Source: Symsagittifera roscoffensis (taxonomy: Eukaryota; Xenacoelomorpha; Acoela; Convolutidae). Taken from it: a stretch of 64,000 bases of DNA. Positions 1 to 12,108 of this stretch are shown in pieces (within the stretch, counting starts at the first letter, position 1; the number at the start of each line of letters is the position of its first letter). Below the pieces are notes generated by a model, which saw nothing but the letters and a program-made list of their open reading frames with translations, had not been told where the DNA came from and ran no database searches. The translations under genes and the position numbers were made by a program. The stretch is from positions 46,954,276-47,018,275 of the forward strand of contig NC_087069.1 in assembly GCF_963678635.1 (NCBI RefSeq). The letters run 5' to 3'.

Positions 1-1241
1 AGAAAAACCATCACTAATATCACGTGTAAGTTACGAGAATAGATTCAGGCCACATGCAAAATTTCAGCAGAAGCACTCAAGCAATTTTGAGATCGAAACA
101 ATTGTTCCAGAAATTGACAAAGTAGTATATACACCAATTTTACCATAAATCGTCAAAATAAAAAAATCGCAAAAACTACAAATTTTATCCAATTTTGACT
201 TTTAAGTACTCTATACCGACTAAATTGACTCTGCTAAGCTCGAATCAACCATCAGAAACCATTTTTAATCGTTCTGCATTTTTTAAGTTTTTTCCCATCA
301 AAAAGTTGAGTCAGAAATGGGAAAAAGGTTTTTTTTTCAGAAAAACAGTAAAAGTTGTTCAAAATCAACTAAAAATATAAGCCATTATTTTTGAACCTGC
401 TCAGAATGGTTCTGGTGATCGAAGCCGTAAAAAGTACCCAATTCGAGGAAATTCGAAAAAACTTTTTTTTCAGCACTTTGAAAAAGTGGAAAAATGTAAA
501 AAATAGTCTTCAAACAAATAGGATGAAAAAGTGATCAGTAAAAGCATCGATGCCGTGTCAAATGAGGATCGCATGCCAATTTTTGAAACAATCCAACGGG
601 TTTTTTTTAAGAACGAAACCATTTTTTGACAATTTTAGTAGTAGTATTTACACTAATTAGTACCATATATGGTCAAAATTCAAAAATACAAAAAACTACA
701 ATTTTTATCCAATTTTTACCTTCAAATACTCTATACCCACTAAATTGACTATCGGGAGCTCGAATCAACCATCAAAAACCACTTTTAATCACTTTCAAAA
801 TTTTTTATTTTTTAAATCAAAATGTTGAGTCAGAAATAGGAAAAAACATTTTTTTTCAAAAAGTCAAAAAAAGTTGTCCCAATTGAATAAACTCACTAAG
901 CCACACTCTATGAACCTGTTCAGAATGGTTTTCATGACCAAAGCCGTAAAAAGAACCCAATTTGAGAAACTTCGAAAAATCATTTTTTAGTTAACTCAAA
1001 AAAGTGGAAAAATTGGGTAAAATGGGCTTCAAACCGATAGGATCGAAAAGTGACCTTTATAAGATATGATTGCCGTGTCAAATTAGGGCCGCATGCAAAA
1101 AATTAGAAAAATTCAACGAAACGTTTTTGAGAACTCGACAAATTTGGTCGTTTTGTTAAACGTTTAATTTTAGAAATTTTTTGTCCGGAAGGGGCCCCTT
1201 CCCCTTCCTAAATGCTTTTTGTGCTACACGCGACCATCTAG
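1..1241 (+). repeat. Hairpin-CTAG repeat family, copy 1 (left end outside window)
   Basis: Two imperfect tandem units of roughly 530 bp are visible: the text around 185-270 (TCTATACCGACTAAATTGAC, then CGAATCAACCATCA) recurs around 720-775. The copy ends with a GC-rich hairpin (stem GGAAGGGG at 1187-1194 pairing CCCCTTCC at 1201-1208) and the tetranucleotide CTAG at 1238-1241. No coding is supported; the short open frames here fall in different frames in the different copies. The layout of internal tandem repeats, terminal hairpin and CTRR-like end recalls non-autonomous Helitron-like elements, which is inference. Confidence 0.6.
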
Positions 1242-3461
1242 CACAATCAGGTACTAGTGGCTTGATTTTGGTTTTTAATATTGTCTGGAACCAAAAGAGA
1301 GTGTCGTCAAGCATCGACATCATGTGGTCAAGCAAATACGTGGACTTCTACGCATTCCCATTAGCAATGGGCCCTTCGGGCGCAAATGCCAATGCTCAAT
1401 TAATTTTGCCTGGTGAAAAAATAAATTAATTAAAAAGTTCTCCTAAACTTTATTTTCAACTACCACCAAAAAACGCAAAGATTTCAAGGTGTAAAACTAT
1501 CAAATTTTGGCCAATACCGGGCTTGCAATGAGACTGATGTTGGCAAAAGTAAAATAGAAAATGAAGAAAATGGAAAGAAAAAAATTGTTGAAAATAAGAA
1601 CGCAACATCAAAAACTTATTTGATCTCCGCTCAAATCATAATTCAGATCAGGCTGATTTCAGATTTTAAGCGTAGAATTTACGGTTACGGCTGCTCCCTC
1701 TACAGGTCCCAGAGGGACCGAGTGAGCATCCTACCTCGATCCAGGTTAACGGATAGTTGTTCTTAATTTTTCACAAAATTTTTTTACACTAATGCTTGTT
1801 TTCAATTCCTCGTGAGAAGCTGTATTAATTTTAAAAAAATTGATTTTATTTATCAATGCTTCCAAGAACAACTGATGTTAGGCGGTTACAAATGCGGTTG
1901 TTGAAAACTAGTATGGGATAATGATGAGAAAAATTGTAAGTTTTCAAATGAATTGAAAAACGGTTTTTTTCCTTTTTTTCTTTTGTAAATCGGTAGAAAT
2001 GAATCATTTTTTTTTCAAGTTTTCCTCGCACCACCCACTGTTCTTAAGTAATGAAGATTCCTTCTCTAGCCGTTTATAACACTTTGGCAGAAAAAACATC
2101 AATATGATGTAAAATGTTTTAAAAAAGAGAAAAAATTAAAAATTATGTTTTTTTTTAAAAATCAAAAAATTTGTAATTTTCAAAATTGAAAAAAAGTGAA
2201 AATTAATTGCATATTACGATTCAGCGTACCCAACTTAGTGGGTCTAGCATTTTAAATTACCAAAAAATGTTGAAAATTGTAGATTTTATGAAGTTTTCAT
2301 TTTGGCTATTTTTCCTTTTCGCCTCCACTTAAGGCACCTTTGAGCCAACTTGAGAAACTGGAACCTAAACAAGCTATACAGATAGTCTGAATGAGCCATT
2401 TTCAGCGTGATAACACCCCTGGAAGAAAAAAAACTGCAGAAAAGAAAGGGAATTTTGAACTTTAACCTTTTTTCTTCTTCAAATGGCGATACTTAGAATA
2501 ATTTTTCAGCTGAAAAGTTCAAAAAAAATCAAAAAATTCAAATTTTGAAAAAATTTGTAAAAAAATCTCATCAGTCTGTTTATTGGAGTCTTCGAGGTTT
2601 TGGGAGACCTTATCTGGCGGCTAACAACAAGTGGGTCACTTATTTCAAAAATTAGAGAAAGGTCAAAAAAACATGTTTTTTCGGTTTTTTTGACAGAATT
2701 CCTAAAGCGATATCTTGGCTAAAAACAAAAATGAGGGCCTAAAATTAGTACAAACAGTACTCTCACATAAGGTACATTAGGTTGGAAACAAAAAATTGAC
2801 TCTGACTCAAAAATCGTTTTTTAACTTTATTTCTGAACAAAAAATTGTAAAAAAATCAAAAAGTTAAAATTTTTTTGAAAAAAATGATTGTTTTGAAAAA
2901 GTGCCAATTTTTAGCTGAAACTTTTCATATTAGCTAATAAAGCCAAAGCAATGCCCTTTAAGCTCAAATAAATTAATTAAGCAGATTATTTTCAAGTTTT
3001 TTCGTTAAAGGCTTTTATTTTGAAAAGTTAGTCAAAAATGGGTTAAAAAAAGTCAAAAAAATTAATTTTCTCAGATTGAAAAACCTCCACTGCCATGATG
3101 ATTAGTTCGTTCGATAGGACTGCTGAGATCAATTTAGACGTTCTTTCATAAGTATATCAAAATTTTTACTTATTTTTGAGAATTAAGCAAAATAAAAACT
3201 TTTCCCAAATTGGGCAAAAAGCCCAAATTAGCCCAAACACCTGTTAAAAATTGTTGGGTCAAAAAATCACAAAAAGAAACCCCTATTCATTTGACATTTT
3301 AGGGCCGCATGCAAAAAATTAGACCATTCTAACCTGACAATTTCGAGAATCGACTTTTTTGCAAAATTTCTCTATAGTCCATTTGAGGGATATTACTTGT
3401 ACCGGTGGGGGCCCCTACCCCACCTCAAAAAATTTTGTAATGCTGGAACGCGGCCACCTAG
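1242..3461 (+). repeat. 2.2-kb tandem unit, first copy
   Basis: Begins CACAATCAGGTACTAGTGG immediately after a CTAG and runs 2220 bp to the next CTAG (3458-3461). It aligns almost throughout with 3462-5678, for example ATGAGACTGATGTTGGCAAA, GGTCCCAGAGGGACC and TTCTTCTTCAAATGGCG in both. It holds a short perfect hairpin (GGTCCC AGA GGGACC, 1705-1719) and the terminal hairpin GGTGGGG (3404-3410) / CCCCACC (3418-3424). No gene is seen. Confidence 0.85.
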
Positions 3462-5678
3462 CACAATCAGGTACTAGTGGTGGATGTTTGTTTTTCGTAT
3501 TTAGTCAAACCAAAAGAGAGCGTGGTCATGCATCAACATAATGTGCTCAAGCAAATATGTGGACTTCTACGCATTCCCATTCGCAATGCGCCCTTCGGGC
3601 GCAAATGCCAATGCTCAATTAATTTTGCCAGGTGAAAAAAAAATTATTTAAAAAGTTCTGCTAAACTTTATTTTAAACTACCACCAAAAAACGCAAAGAT
3701 TTCAAAGTGTAAAACAATCAAATTTTTGCCAATACCGGGCTTGCAATGAGACTGATGTTGGCAAAAGTAAAATAGAAAATGTAGAAAATGGAAAGAAAAA
3801 AATTGTTCAAAATAAGATCGCAACATCAAAAACTTATTTGATCTCCGCTCAAATCATAATTCAGATCAGGCTTATTTCAGATTTTAAGCGTAGAATTTAC
3901 GGTTACGGCTGCTCCCTCAACAGGTCCCAGAGGGACCGAGTGAGCATCCTACATCGATCCAGGTTAACGGATAACTGTTCTTAATTTTTCACAAAATTTT
4001 TTTTCACTAATGCTTGTTTTCAATTCCTCATGAGAAGCTGTATTAATTTTTAAAAAATTGATTTTATTCATCAATGCTTCCAAGAACAACTGATGTTAGG
4101 CGGTTACAAATGCGGTTGTTGAAACTAGTAAGGGATAATGATGAGAAAAATTGTAAGTTTTCAAATGAATTTAAAAACAGTTTTTTTCTTTTTTTCTTTT
4201 GTAAATCGGGAGAAATGAATCCGTTTTTTTTTAAGTTTTCCTCGCACCACCCACTGTTCTTAAGTAATGAAGATTCCTGTTCTAGCCGTTTATAACACTT
4301 TGGCAGAAAAAACATCAATATGATGTAAAATGTTTTAAAAAAGAGAAAAATTTAAAAATTATGTTTTTTTTTTTAAAAAATCAAAAATTTGTAATTTTCA
4401 AAATTGAAAAAAAGTAAAAATTAATTGCCTATTACGATTCAGCGTACCCAATTTAGTGGGTCTAGCATTTTAAATTACCAAAAAACGTTGAAAATTGTAG
4501 ATTTTATGAAGTTTTCATTTTGGCTATTTTTCCTTGTCGCCTCCACTTAAGGCACCTTTGAGCCAACTTGAGAAACTGAAACCTAAACAAGCTACACAGA
4601 TAATCTGAATGAGCCATTTTCAGCTTGATAACACGCCAGGAAGAAAAAAAACTGTAGAAAAGAATGAAAATTTTGAACTTTAACCTTTTTTCTTCTTCAA
4701 ATGGCGTTACTTAGAATAATTTTTCAGGTGAAAAGTTGAAAAAAAATCAAAAAATTCAAATTTTGAAAAAATTTAAAAAAAAATCTCATCAGTCTGTTTA
4801 TTGGAGTCTTCGAGATTTTGGGAGACCTTATCTGGTGGCTAACAACAAGTGGATCACTTATTTTAAAATTTCGAGAAAGGTCAAAAAAACATGTTTTTTC
4901 AATTTTTTCGACAGAATTCCGAAAGCAATATCTTGGCTTAAAACAAAAATGAGGGCCTAAAATTAGTACAAACAGTACTCCCACAAAAAGTACATTAGGT
5001 TGGAAACAAAAAATTGACTCTGACTCAAAAATCGTTATTTAACTTTATTTCTGAACAAGAAATTGAAAAGAAATCAAAAACTTAAAAATTTTTTGAAAAA
5101 AATGATTGTTTTGAAAAAGTGCCAATTTTTAGCTGAAACTTTTCATTTTAGCTAAGAAAGCCAGAGCAATGCCCTTTAAGCTCTAATAAATTAATAAACC
5201 AAATTGTTTTCAAGTTTTTTCGTCAAAGGTTTTTATTTTGAAAAAGTATTCAAAAATGGGTAAAAAAAAGTCAAAAAAATCAATTTTCTCCGATTCAAAA
5301 ACCTCCACTACCATGATGATTAGTGCGTTAGGTAGGACTGCTGAGATCAATTTAGACGTTCTTTCATAAGTATATCAAAATTTTTACTTATTTTTGAGAA
5401 TTAGGCAAAATAAAAACTTTTCCCAAATTGGGCAAAAAGCCCAAATTAGCCCAAACACCTGTTAAAAATTGTTGGGTCAAAAAATCACAAAAGGAAACCC
5501 CTATTCGTTTGACATTTTAGGGCCGCATGCAAAAAATTAGACCAATCTAACCTGACAATTTCGAGAATCAACTTTTTTGTCAAGATTCTCTAAAGACCAA
5601 TTTAGGGAGATTACTTGTACCGGTGGGGGCCCTACCCCACCTAAAAAATTTTTGAAATGCTGGAACGCGGCCACCTAG
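3462..5678 (+). repeat. 2.2-kb tandem unit, second copy
   Basis: Second copy of the preceding unit, 2217 bp. The internal hairpin lies at 3923-3937 and the terminal hairpin is GGTGGGG (5622-5628) / CCCCACC (5635-5641). It ends CTAG at 5675-5678, after which the sequence becomes unrelated. Differences from the first copy are scattered substitutions and small indels, so the duplication is not brand new. Confidence 0.85.
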
Positions 5679-6570
5679 AGGAAATTGTTTCGCCCCACCC
5701 ACCCGACCTAACCCTTTACCCACCCACCTGATCAGTCAGTGCGCCTTCACGTCTTCTTTTGAAAATTGATTCATTCCGTAGCTGGAATTGATTAATGGTT
5801 TTCCCTAATACATGAAACTTTGACAGACAGATATCCAACTATTTGATAGAGCATTTTTCGAATCACTTCTTCAAATAGATTTTCAAAAAAAGCCTAAAAA
5901 AATCATGCGCTTTTATTACATATGTCATCGAAGCAAAAAGAGTACCGTGTTGGTTCCATAAATGGCTCCCAGTACCCACAATGCTAAGATGCAGGAAAAA
6001 TACCTTTCTATTAAATTTGAGATACAATGTCTCATAAAGGAAATGGAAACGCTATCCTAGGGTGCAGGTTTTCTGAAAAAATGGTATCAGCTGAAACATA
6101 ACAGCACAACATAGCGGCTGCTCTCTATTTCTCTGCTCTTTATTCGAGGTCCCGGATGCCCCTACCTGGGACCACAAGGGTCCCAGGGCGCATCCTATAG
6201 GGATTAAAGCATCAAACGTACAACCATGAAATGAGAAATTCTAATCACTTATTACAATGTTCCATATTTCATTTTGCTCAGCAATCAGTAAACTGTTGTA
6301 TTTTTAACTTGAAGAGCCTATTATATTATCAAACAAAATTTTTCGCAAAAAATTACATTTTCTTTTAGTTTTTCAAACAATATTTTACAATTTGAAACAA
6401 AAAGAAACCTTGCATTTCTTTGCAGTAACTAAGTCAGTGCACTGTAGCTACACTAGTGAATGTAAAACATAGTTAAAAAAACGGACAACTGAATCTGGTT
6501 TTTTAAATTTAAGGTTTTTTTGTTCGGCTTTTAAAAAGGATCACGTCAATTAATAATTGAAATTGAGCAA
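5679..6570. other. Spacer between repeat copies
   Basis: Unrelated to the flanking 2.2-kb units. It starts with a C-rich stretch (CCCACCCACC motifs around 5695-5735) and holds one further GGTCCC...GGGACC hairpin at 6149-6174, followed by CGCATCCTA much as in the tandem units (GAGCATCCTA). No coding sequence is recognised. Confidence 0.4.
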
Positions 6571-8182
6571 AGACAAGAATATAACACTCGCAATTTTTGT
6601 TCAATATTGACTAGAAAATTGATCAAACCACTCTATATTGCCTATGGCAAGCTCAAAACATCCATCAAAAACCACTTTTGTTCACTTTTAAAATTGAATT
6701 ATTTTTCGACCAAAAAAAGTTAGAGATGAAATTGAAAAAAAAACGAAAATTTACTTAATTTGAAAAAATTGGTGTCAAACTGCCTTATCCATAGAAACAC
6801 TTTCTATGAACCTATTCAGAAAGGTTTTGTTGAGCAATGCCGAAAAAATTACCCCTTTTGAGAAAAATTCAAAAAACACATTTTTGGTTAACTCAAAAAA
6901 GTGGAAAAAGTGGGAAAAGCGGTCTTCAAAACGAAACCATCCAAAAGTTGCATAACTAACTGCCATTATTTTTAAAATTCAGACCCGCATGCAAAAAATA
7001 ACGAAAATCCTACGGGAACTTTTTGAGAACAGATTAGTTTCTCCGGAATTTTGGTAGTACTGTTTTTATTACTATAATTATAATTAAAGTCAAATCTAAA
7101 AGTCGTAAAAACTACAATTTTTAATCAATTTTGACAAATAAATGATCAAAACTCACTAAATTGGCTATGGGAAGTTCGAATATACCATCAGAAACCATTT
7201 TTTCCCACTTTTGAAAATTTTCATTTTTTTGAAAATTTATGTTGAGTCACAAACGGGAAAAACCATATTTTTTCAAAATGTCAAAAACAGTTGTTCTTTT
7301 CAAGTTAGTTCATAAGGTCACATGTTATGAACCTGTTCAGAATGGTTCTCATGTTCAAAGCCATACAAATTACCCATTTTGAGAAAAATTCAAAAAACAC
7401 CTTTTTGGTTAACTCAAAAAAGTGGAAAAAGTGGAGAAAGGTGTCTTCAAAACGAAACCATCCAAAAGTGGCATTAACTAACTGCCATTTTTTTGTGAAT
7501 TCAGACCCGCATGCAAAAATTTACGAAAATCCTACGTGAAGTTTTTGAGAACAGATTAGTTTCTCGGGAATTTTGGTAGTACTATTTTTATTACTATAAT
7601 AATAATTAAAGTCAAAACTAAAAGTGGTAAAAACTACAATTTTTAATCAATTTTGACAAATTAATGATCAAAACCCACTAAATTGGCTATGGCAAGTTCG
7701 AATGTACCATCAGAAACCATTTTTTCCCATTTTTGAAAATTTTCATTTTTTTGAAATTAAATGTTGAGTCACAAACGGGAAAAAACAAATTTTTTCAAAA
7801 AGTAAAAAAAAAATATTCCATTTAAACTAACTCATCAGGCCACACGTTGGGAACCTGTTCAGAATGGTTTTCATGATCATAGCAGCAAAATTTACCCATT
7901 TTGAGAAAAGTCAAAAAAACACCTTTTTAGTTAACTCAAAAAAGTGGAAAAAGTGGGAAAAAGGGTCTTCAAAATGAAACCATCCAAAAGTGGCATTAAC
8001 AAACTGCCATTATTTTCTAAATTCAGACCCGCATGCAAAAAATTAGGAAATTCTGACGTGCGGTTTTGCAGAAGTCGATAGTTTCTGGGCATTAGTAACA
8101 ACGTAAAAAATTTTTTGCTTTTTGACCGGAAGGGGCCCCTACCCCTTCCTAATTTCTTTTTGTGCTACACGCGACCATCTAG
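6571..8182 (+). repeat. Hairpin-CTAG repeat family, further copy with about three 530-bp units
   Basis: Three imperfect units of about 500-540 bp: AAACCACTTTTGTTCAC near 6668, then AGAAACCATTTTTTCCCA near 7192 and 7710; the phrase GACCCGCATGCAAAAA recurs near 6981, 7504 and 8025. The copy ends with hairpin GGAAGGGG (8128-8135) / CCCCTTCC (8142-8149) and CTAG (8179-8182), matching copy 1. No coding is supported. Confidence 0.65.
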
Positions 8183-9300
8183 AATTTCTTTGAAACGATG
8201 TGATAACAAAACTTTTTTTTTCTATTCCCTGGTTAGTTTTGAATTTAACAGGATCCTAGACCCCGTCAAAACGCCAAACAGCAAGATATTTAAAAAAAAT
8301 TCGTATCATTATTAAACAACATTTTTCGGAGTTTGCTTCGATTCACCAAAATCTTCCTTTTTCATGTACTGTTAAATTTGATATGTACTTTTAAATAAAC
8401 ATCTAGTGGTTTCGATAAATTATCTATTAAAGTTTCACATCTACTAGATGATAGTTTAAAAGTACATATCAGGAAGTTACGAGTGTGCATGACGACTCGA
8501 ATGACAACTGAAAGGAGAAAAAAATTTACTATCGCATCCTGTGAGCAAGAAAACTGGGATGTTACTGCTCATGAAGGAATGTTAACCCAAATTGTTTTGG
8601 AACTGAGGTACACAAACTCGGTCTCAGCATTTTGAAGAGGATGTCTCGGACCCTGAGGTATCCTATCAGTAATATTATGTTCTCAGACTGTATACAAAAC
8701 AATGCCACCAATTGCACGGAGAAGTAAGAATTTAGCGTTGTAACCAACTTTATTTTTCACTAGTTTTTCTCATCATCGCCATAAAAAAAATTTTCTCGTT
8801 GCGACTGAACTCTTCTCGTTCCACCAAATATGCCTCTAGCATTCAATTAATTAAATTCCGTTTTTCTCTCCAAATCGAAAAACAGTTTCACCATTATTGT
8901 ACTTGATGAGAAATATTTTGCTGCACCTGTCAAAGACAAAATTTTTTTGAACAAATCTGTCAAAATCATCTTTAATAATCATTCTTTAATAGAAACCAAA
9001 ATTAATTGAACTTTTTTTTCGCCTACAGCCCAACTTGAAAAACTTGAAAAAAAGAGACCCCACATCAATTTCGACAGTTTGTTGCTCATCGCAAGTCTTT
9101 CACCCAGTCTCAAGATGTAAAAATTTTGAAAAACTGAATCTTTTTTAAGAATGCCATGATAAAACATGAATAAATTTGGGAAAAATTGGAATTTTTCAAG
9201 ACTGAGTTGAATGGTTTGATTTTAAAACACGATGCTTTTTTTCACATGCGTTGGTTGTCATTGAGAAATGCGAATGCGGTTGTTTGTTCAATAAAGAAAA
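8183..9300. other. Intergenic stretch with a short hairpin element
   Basis: No gene recognised. Contains an inverted repeat at about 8378-8471: TGATATGTACTTTTAAAT on the left pairs with ATTTAAAAGTACATATCA-like sequence on the right (one base differs), with CATCTAGT / ACTAGATG continuing the stem inward. This could be a small fold-back element or hairpin RNA; no target-site duplication was seen. Confidence 0.45.
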
Positions 9301-9834
9301 ACAAGACTGCTCGTATCAGGGCGAAGCCCTGAAAGTTCCGACTGCCTTTTAAGGTTTAATGGAGCAGTAATAACATCAAAAAATTAAATGCTATAAAATA
9401 AAATGAAAAAAGAAAAAATTCTAAAATTTGAAATTTTTTATGCAAATCATAACCCCACACGCCATATATAGTACAAAAGGATAGATTTCGCTCCTTGTAA
9501 CAAATCAATTATTGCAAATAAGCTTCTTTCAACCAGTTTGGAACGATTTTAAGACGGATTAACTCTCCGCTTACGCGTTAATAGCGCGAAATATATTGCG
9601 CTTCAATTGTCCCAAATTGGCCACAATGGCAATCTTTAAACCCCCATAACTTTACAAAAAAAGATCACAGGTGAAATGTTTTTCAAATTTGAGCTCAGGA
9701 CAACAATAGCTTTCGAATGATATTTAAAAATTCTGTCAAAAATGGCTAGTTAAAAAGTCGAAACTTGTCTGAAGAAAAAAAAACCCACCCCGAGCACAAA
9801 TATTCCGTTACTTTCGTATCGAAAGTCGGAACAA
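9301..9834 (+). repeat. Dispersed repeat, full-length copy
   Basis: Starts ACAAGACTGCTCGTATCAGG and ends GAGCACAAATATTCCG plus about 40 bp. The same sequence occurs at 46963-47325 with about 160 bp missing. It contains a small dyad (AGGGCGAAGCCCT, 9318-9330). No coding and no TG...CA ends, so a SINE, solo terminal repeat or non-autonomous DNA element all remain possible. Confidence 0.7.
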
Positions 9835-9890
9835 TGACAATAATGTTTAATTGATGTGTCAAAACTGAACCTGACTTTTTCAGCGCAATT

Positions 9891-10044
9891 AAAATATCAA
9901 TTTATACAACTGTTGATGTCAAATGAAGTATACGTTCTTGCTTTGGTCAATGATCAAGTCCATGATTATATGAAAGAAGTTTTCATAGATTATCGTCCAA
10001 AAAATACGCTAGTTAACCATAGCGATCTTACTGGACCGATGAGG
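9891..10044 (+). CDS. Possible internal exon, unknown protein
   Basis: A 154-bp segment with a good acceptor before it (GACTTTTTCAG) and a donor after it (GATGAG then GTAAAT). The open frame continues upstream and downstream of the splice sites and reads 51 codons, including YVLALVNDQVHDYMKEVF. It is not recognised. A hAT transposon sits 37 bp beyond the donor, so if this is an exon the element is in the next intron. It could equally be a chance open frame. Confidence 0.25.
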
Positions 10045-10072
10045 TAAATGGCCGAGACAAATGGCCGGCGTT

Positions 10073-12064
10073 GTTTTTAGCAGGGCATATCAAAATACTA
10101 TTGCAATTTTATTGCTTCCCGAATTTTTTGGCAATAAAATATTGTTTTTTTTTTCACATTTGCAATATAATATTGCAATATATTGCAATACTTCCGAGAA
10201 GAAAAATGCAAGAAACAATGAATTGGAAACAACTTTTAAAAACTATTTTTGTCAAAACATTCTTTCACGGTATTAATGTCCCAAAATTTTTGATTGTAGT
10301 GAAAAAAAAGTTGCATTTCCAGATTAGCAGGCAGCATACTTTTCCGATAATCATTATAATCATAATCAGCTTTGCTGAAAAATATTTCGGGAATATTTGA
10401 AGTCGGTGTAATAAATTCCGTTCTCATGAATCTGCAACTGGTCGACAACTTTTTTTTTCTTTTTTTGAGAGCTTTTTTGAGAGCACTGGAAGTATCGGAC
10501 GGGGCGACCAATAATTGAAGCCAATAATTAATTCACCGGCTTTACCATTCTGAATTTTGATAATGGCGTTTTCGAAATAATTGTCTTCACGCCATGATGA
10601 CCTGAATAACGAACTGTTTCCGGAAACTTTTCAAGAATAAGATCGAATAAGTAGCGAACATCAGTTATAGTAGTTGAATTAGCTTGTAATTCAATGCAAG
10701 TTGAGTTGAATATCTTCAATTTGGTTAGAAGAGAAGTTGCATTTTTTTCTTGAATTGGGGTCAATAGCATATCGTGCAAATTTTCATTGCCAAAAACTTG
10801 ACTGATAAAATGCTTAATTTCCACATAACGAGAAAGCATATTGTATACACAGGACCATCGTGTAGGTGCCCGCAGTACCGGAGAAAGGTTCGTTAACGCA
10901 CGTAATTTTCCCACCATTTTCAGCTGGCGCAGTCTGACCATCAAGGCGTGAATTCGATCAATAATATCCGAAAACTCCGAACAAAACTCACCGACCGCCA
11001 GGTTTAGTTTGTGAGAAGCTCAACCTAACATTGGAACTCCAAACAACTCTGCAACTTTTTTGCTAGTCGAGCAGTTGTCTGAAATTATGCAAGTGATGCA
11101 AACCATCTCTTTTCTGTAAACTTTTGTCACTACCCAGTTAATGAAGTTAACGTGTTGATCTGCCCCGAAATTTGATTCATCAATAAAGGGGTAAAAAGCT
11201 AGTAATTTGTTTTAAGGATCCCCTAGCCCGTTGCTGTTACTAGCAAATAACCCAATAAAAAGTGTTGTTCCCGCAGACCAGCCGTCCATAATTAATGCAA
11301 ATTTCTCTGGAAGTCTGGAAGCGACTTTTTCTTCTACTCTTCTTGCAAGGCATTCCATGTACTTTTTGAGAGAGTTAACTGAAATTTCTGGTACAAACCT
11401 CTTCAACGAACCTGAATGGCTTCAGATGTGTTGCAACCCAATCAACCCATTCAAGAATCTTCTTTGTTTTCTCGGAATGACCTGATATTGTTCGATAGAA
11501 ATTGGTAATATTCTGCTGGTTTGGGTTTCCATCTAAAGGGGTTTCTTTTAGCAGTTTGTATTCTTCTTGATGTGAATGCTCAATGTGATCAATCAAGTTT
11601 TGCCACCCCGATTTGTCTTTGCGAGTTCTTTTATTCCCACATTTACATTCAAATCTGTCGTTCTCACAAGGCAGAAGACAATAAAATGTAAGAGCAATTT
11701 CCTTATTTTATCTGTAGTTAACTTTAGCTGTCATTTTGATGTGAACCATAAAATTTGTACTCGATTATGTACTTAGACACGTGTAATATGTGCAATTTGC
11801 AACGTTAGCCAATTGCATTCGAGCTAACCAGACAAGCAGTCGCCACGCAATTATGCCGTGACAGCTATAAATGTTGGGAAAATTACGTGCATTTAACCTA
11901 AACGCTGCTTTATTAATCAATTTAAGTATTGCAAAATTTTGCAATATATTGCAGGATAAGTATCAATATATTGCTTATGATAATTGTTCAAAATAGAAAA
12001 TTGCAATATACATATTGGAATATATTGCAATAGCAATAGTATTTTGATGGGCCCTGGTTTTTAG
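10073..12064. mobile_element. hAT-family DNA transposon with 8-bp target-site duplication
   Basis: The element proper is 10081-12056 (1976 bp). Direct 8-bp copies of GTTTTTAG flank it (10073-10080 and 12057-12064), the hallmark duplication length of hAT elements. The terminal inverted repeats read CAGGGC..ATCAAAATACTATTGC inward from each side. Both subterminal regions are crowded with ATATTGCAATAT-type motifs, which look like transposase binding sites. The central part holds a degenerate minus-strand transposase. Seen directly: duplication, termini and motifs. Family assignment follows known hAT features. Confidence 0.93.
10528..11703 (-). pseudogene. Degenerate hAT transposase with BED-type zinc finger
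   Basis: Minus-strand reading from about 11700 down to 10528. The N-terminal part shows a BED-like finger: C-x-C (ECKCG) near 11655-11640 followed by a histidine cluster HIEHSH near 11591-11574. Then comes a block with the hAT-typical phrase ALIMDGWS (about 11280) and, after a disrupted stretch, the phrase RAPTRWS(C)VYNMLSRY (about 10870-10820), also typical of hAT transposases. The frame changes at least twice and stops intervene, for example around 11210-10950, so no intact enzyme is made. It lies inside the element with terminal repeats and target duplication, antisense to the plus strand. Confidence 0.85.
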
Positions 12065-12108
12065 TCATTTATTTCATCGATTTTTTTTCTGTTATTGGCT
12101 AGAAAAAC

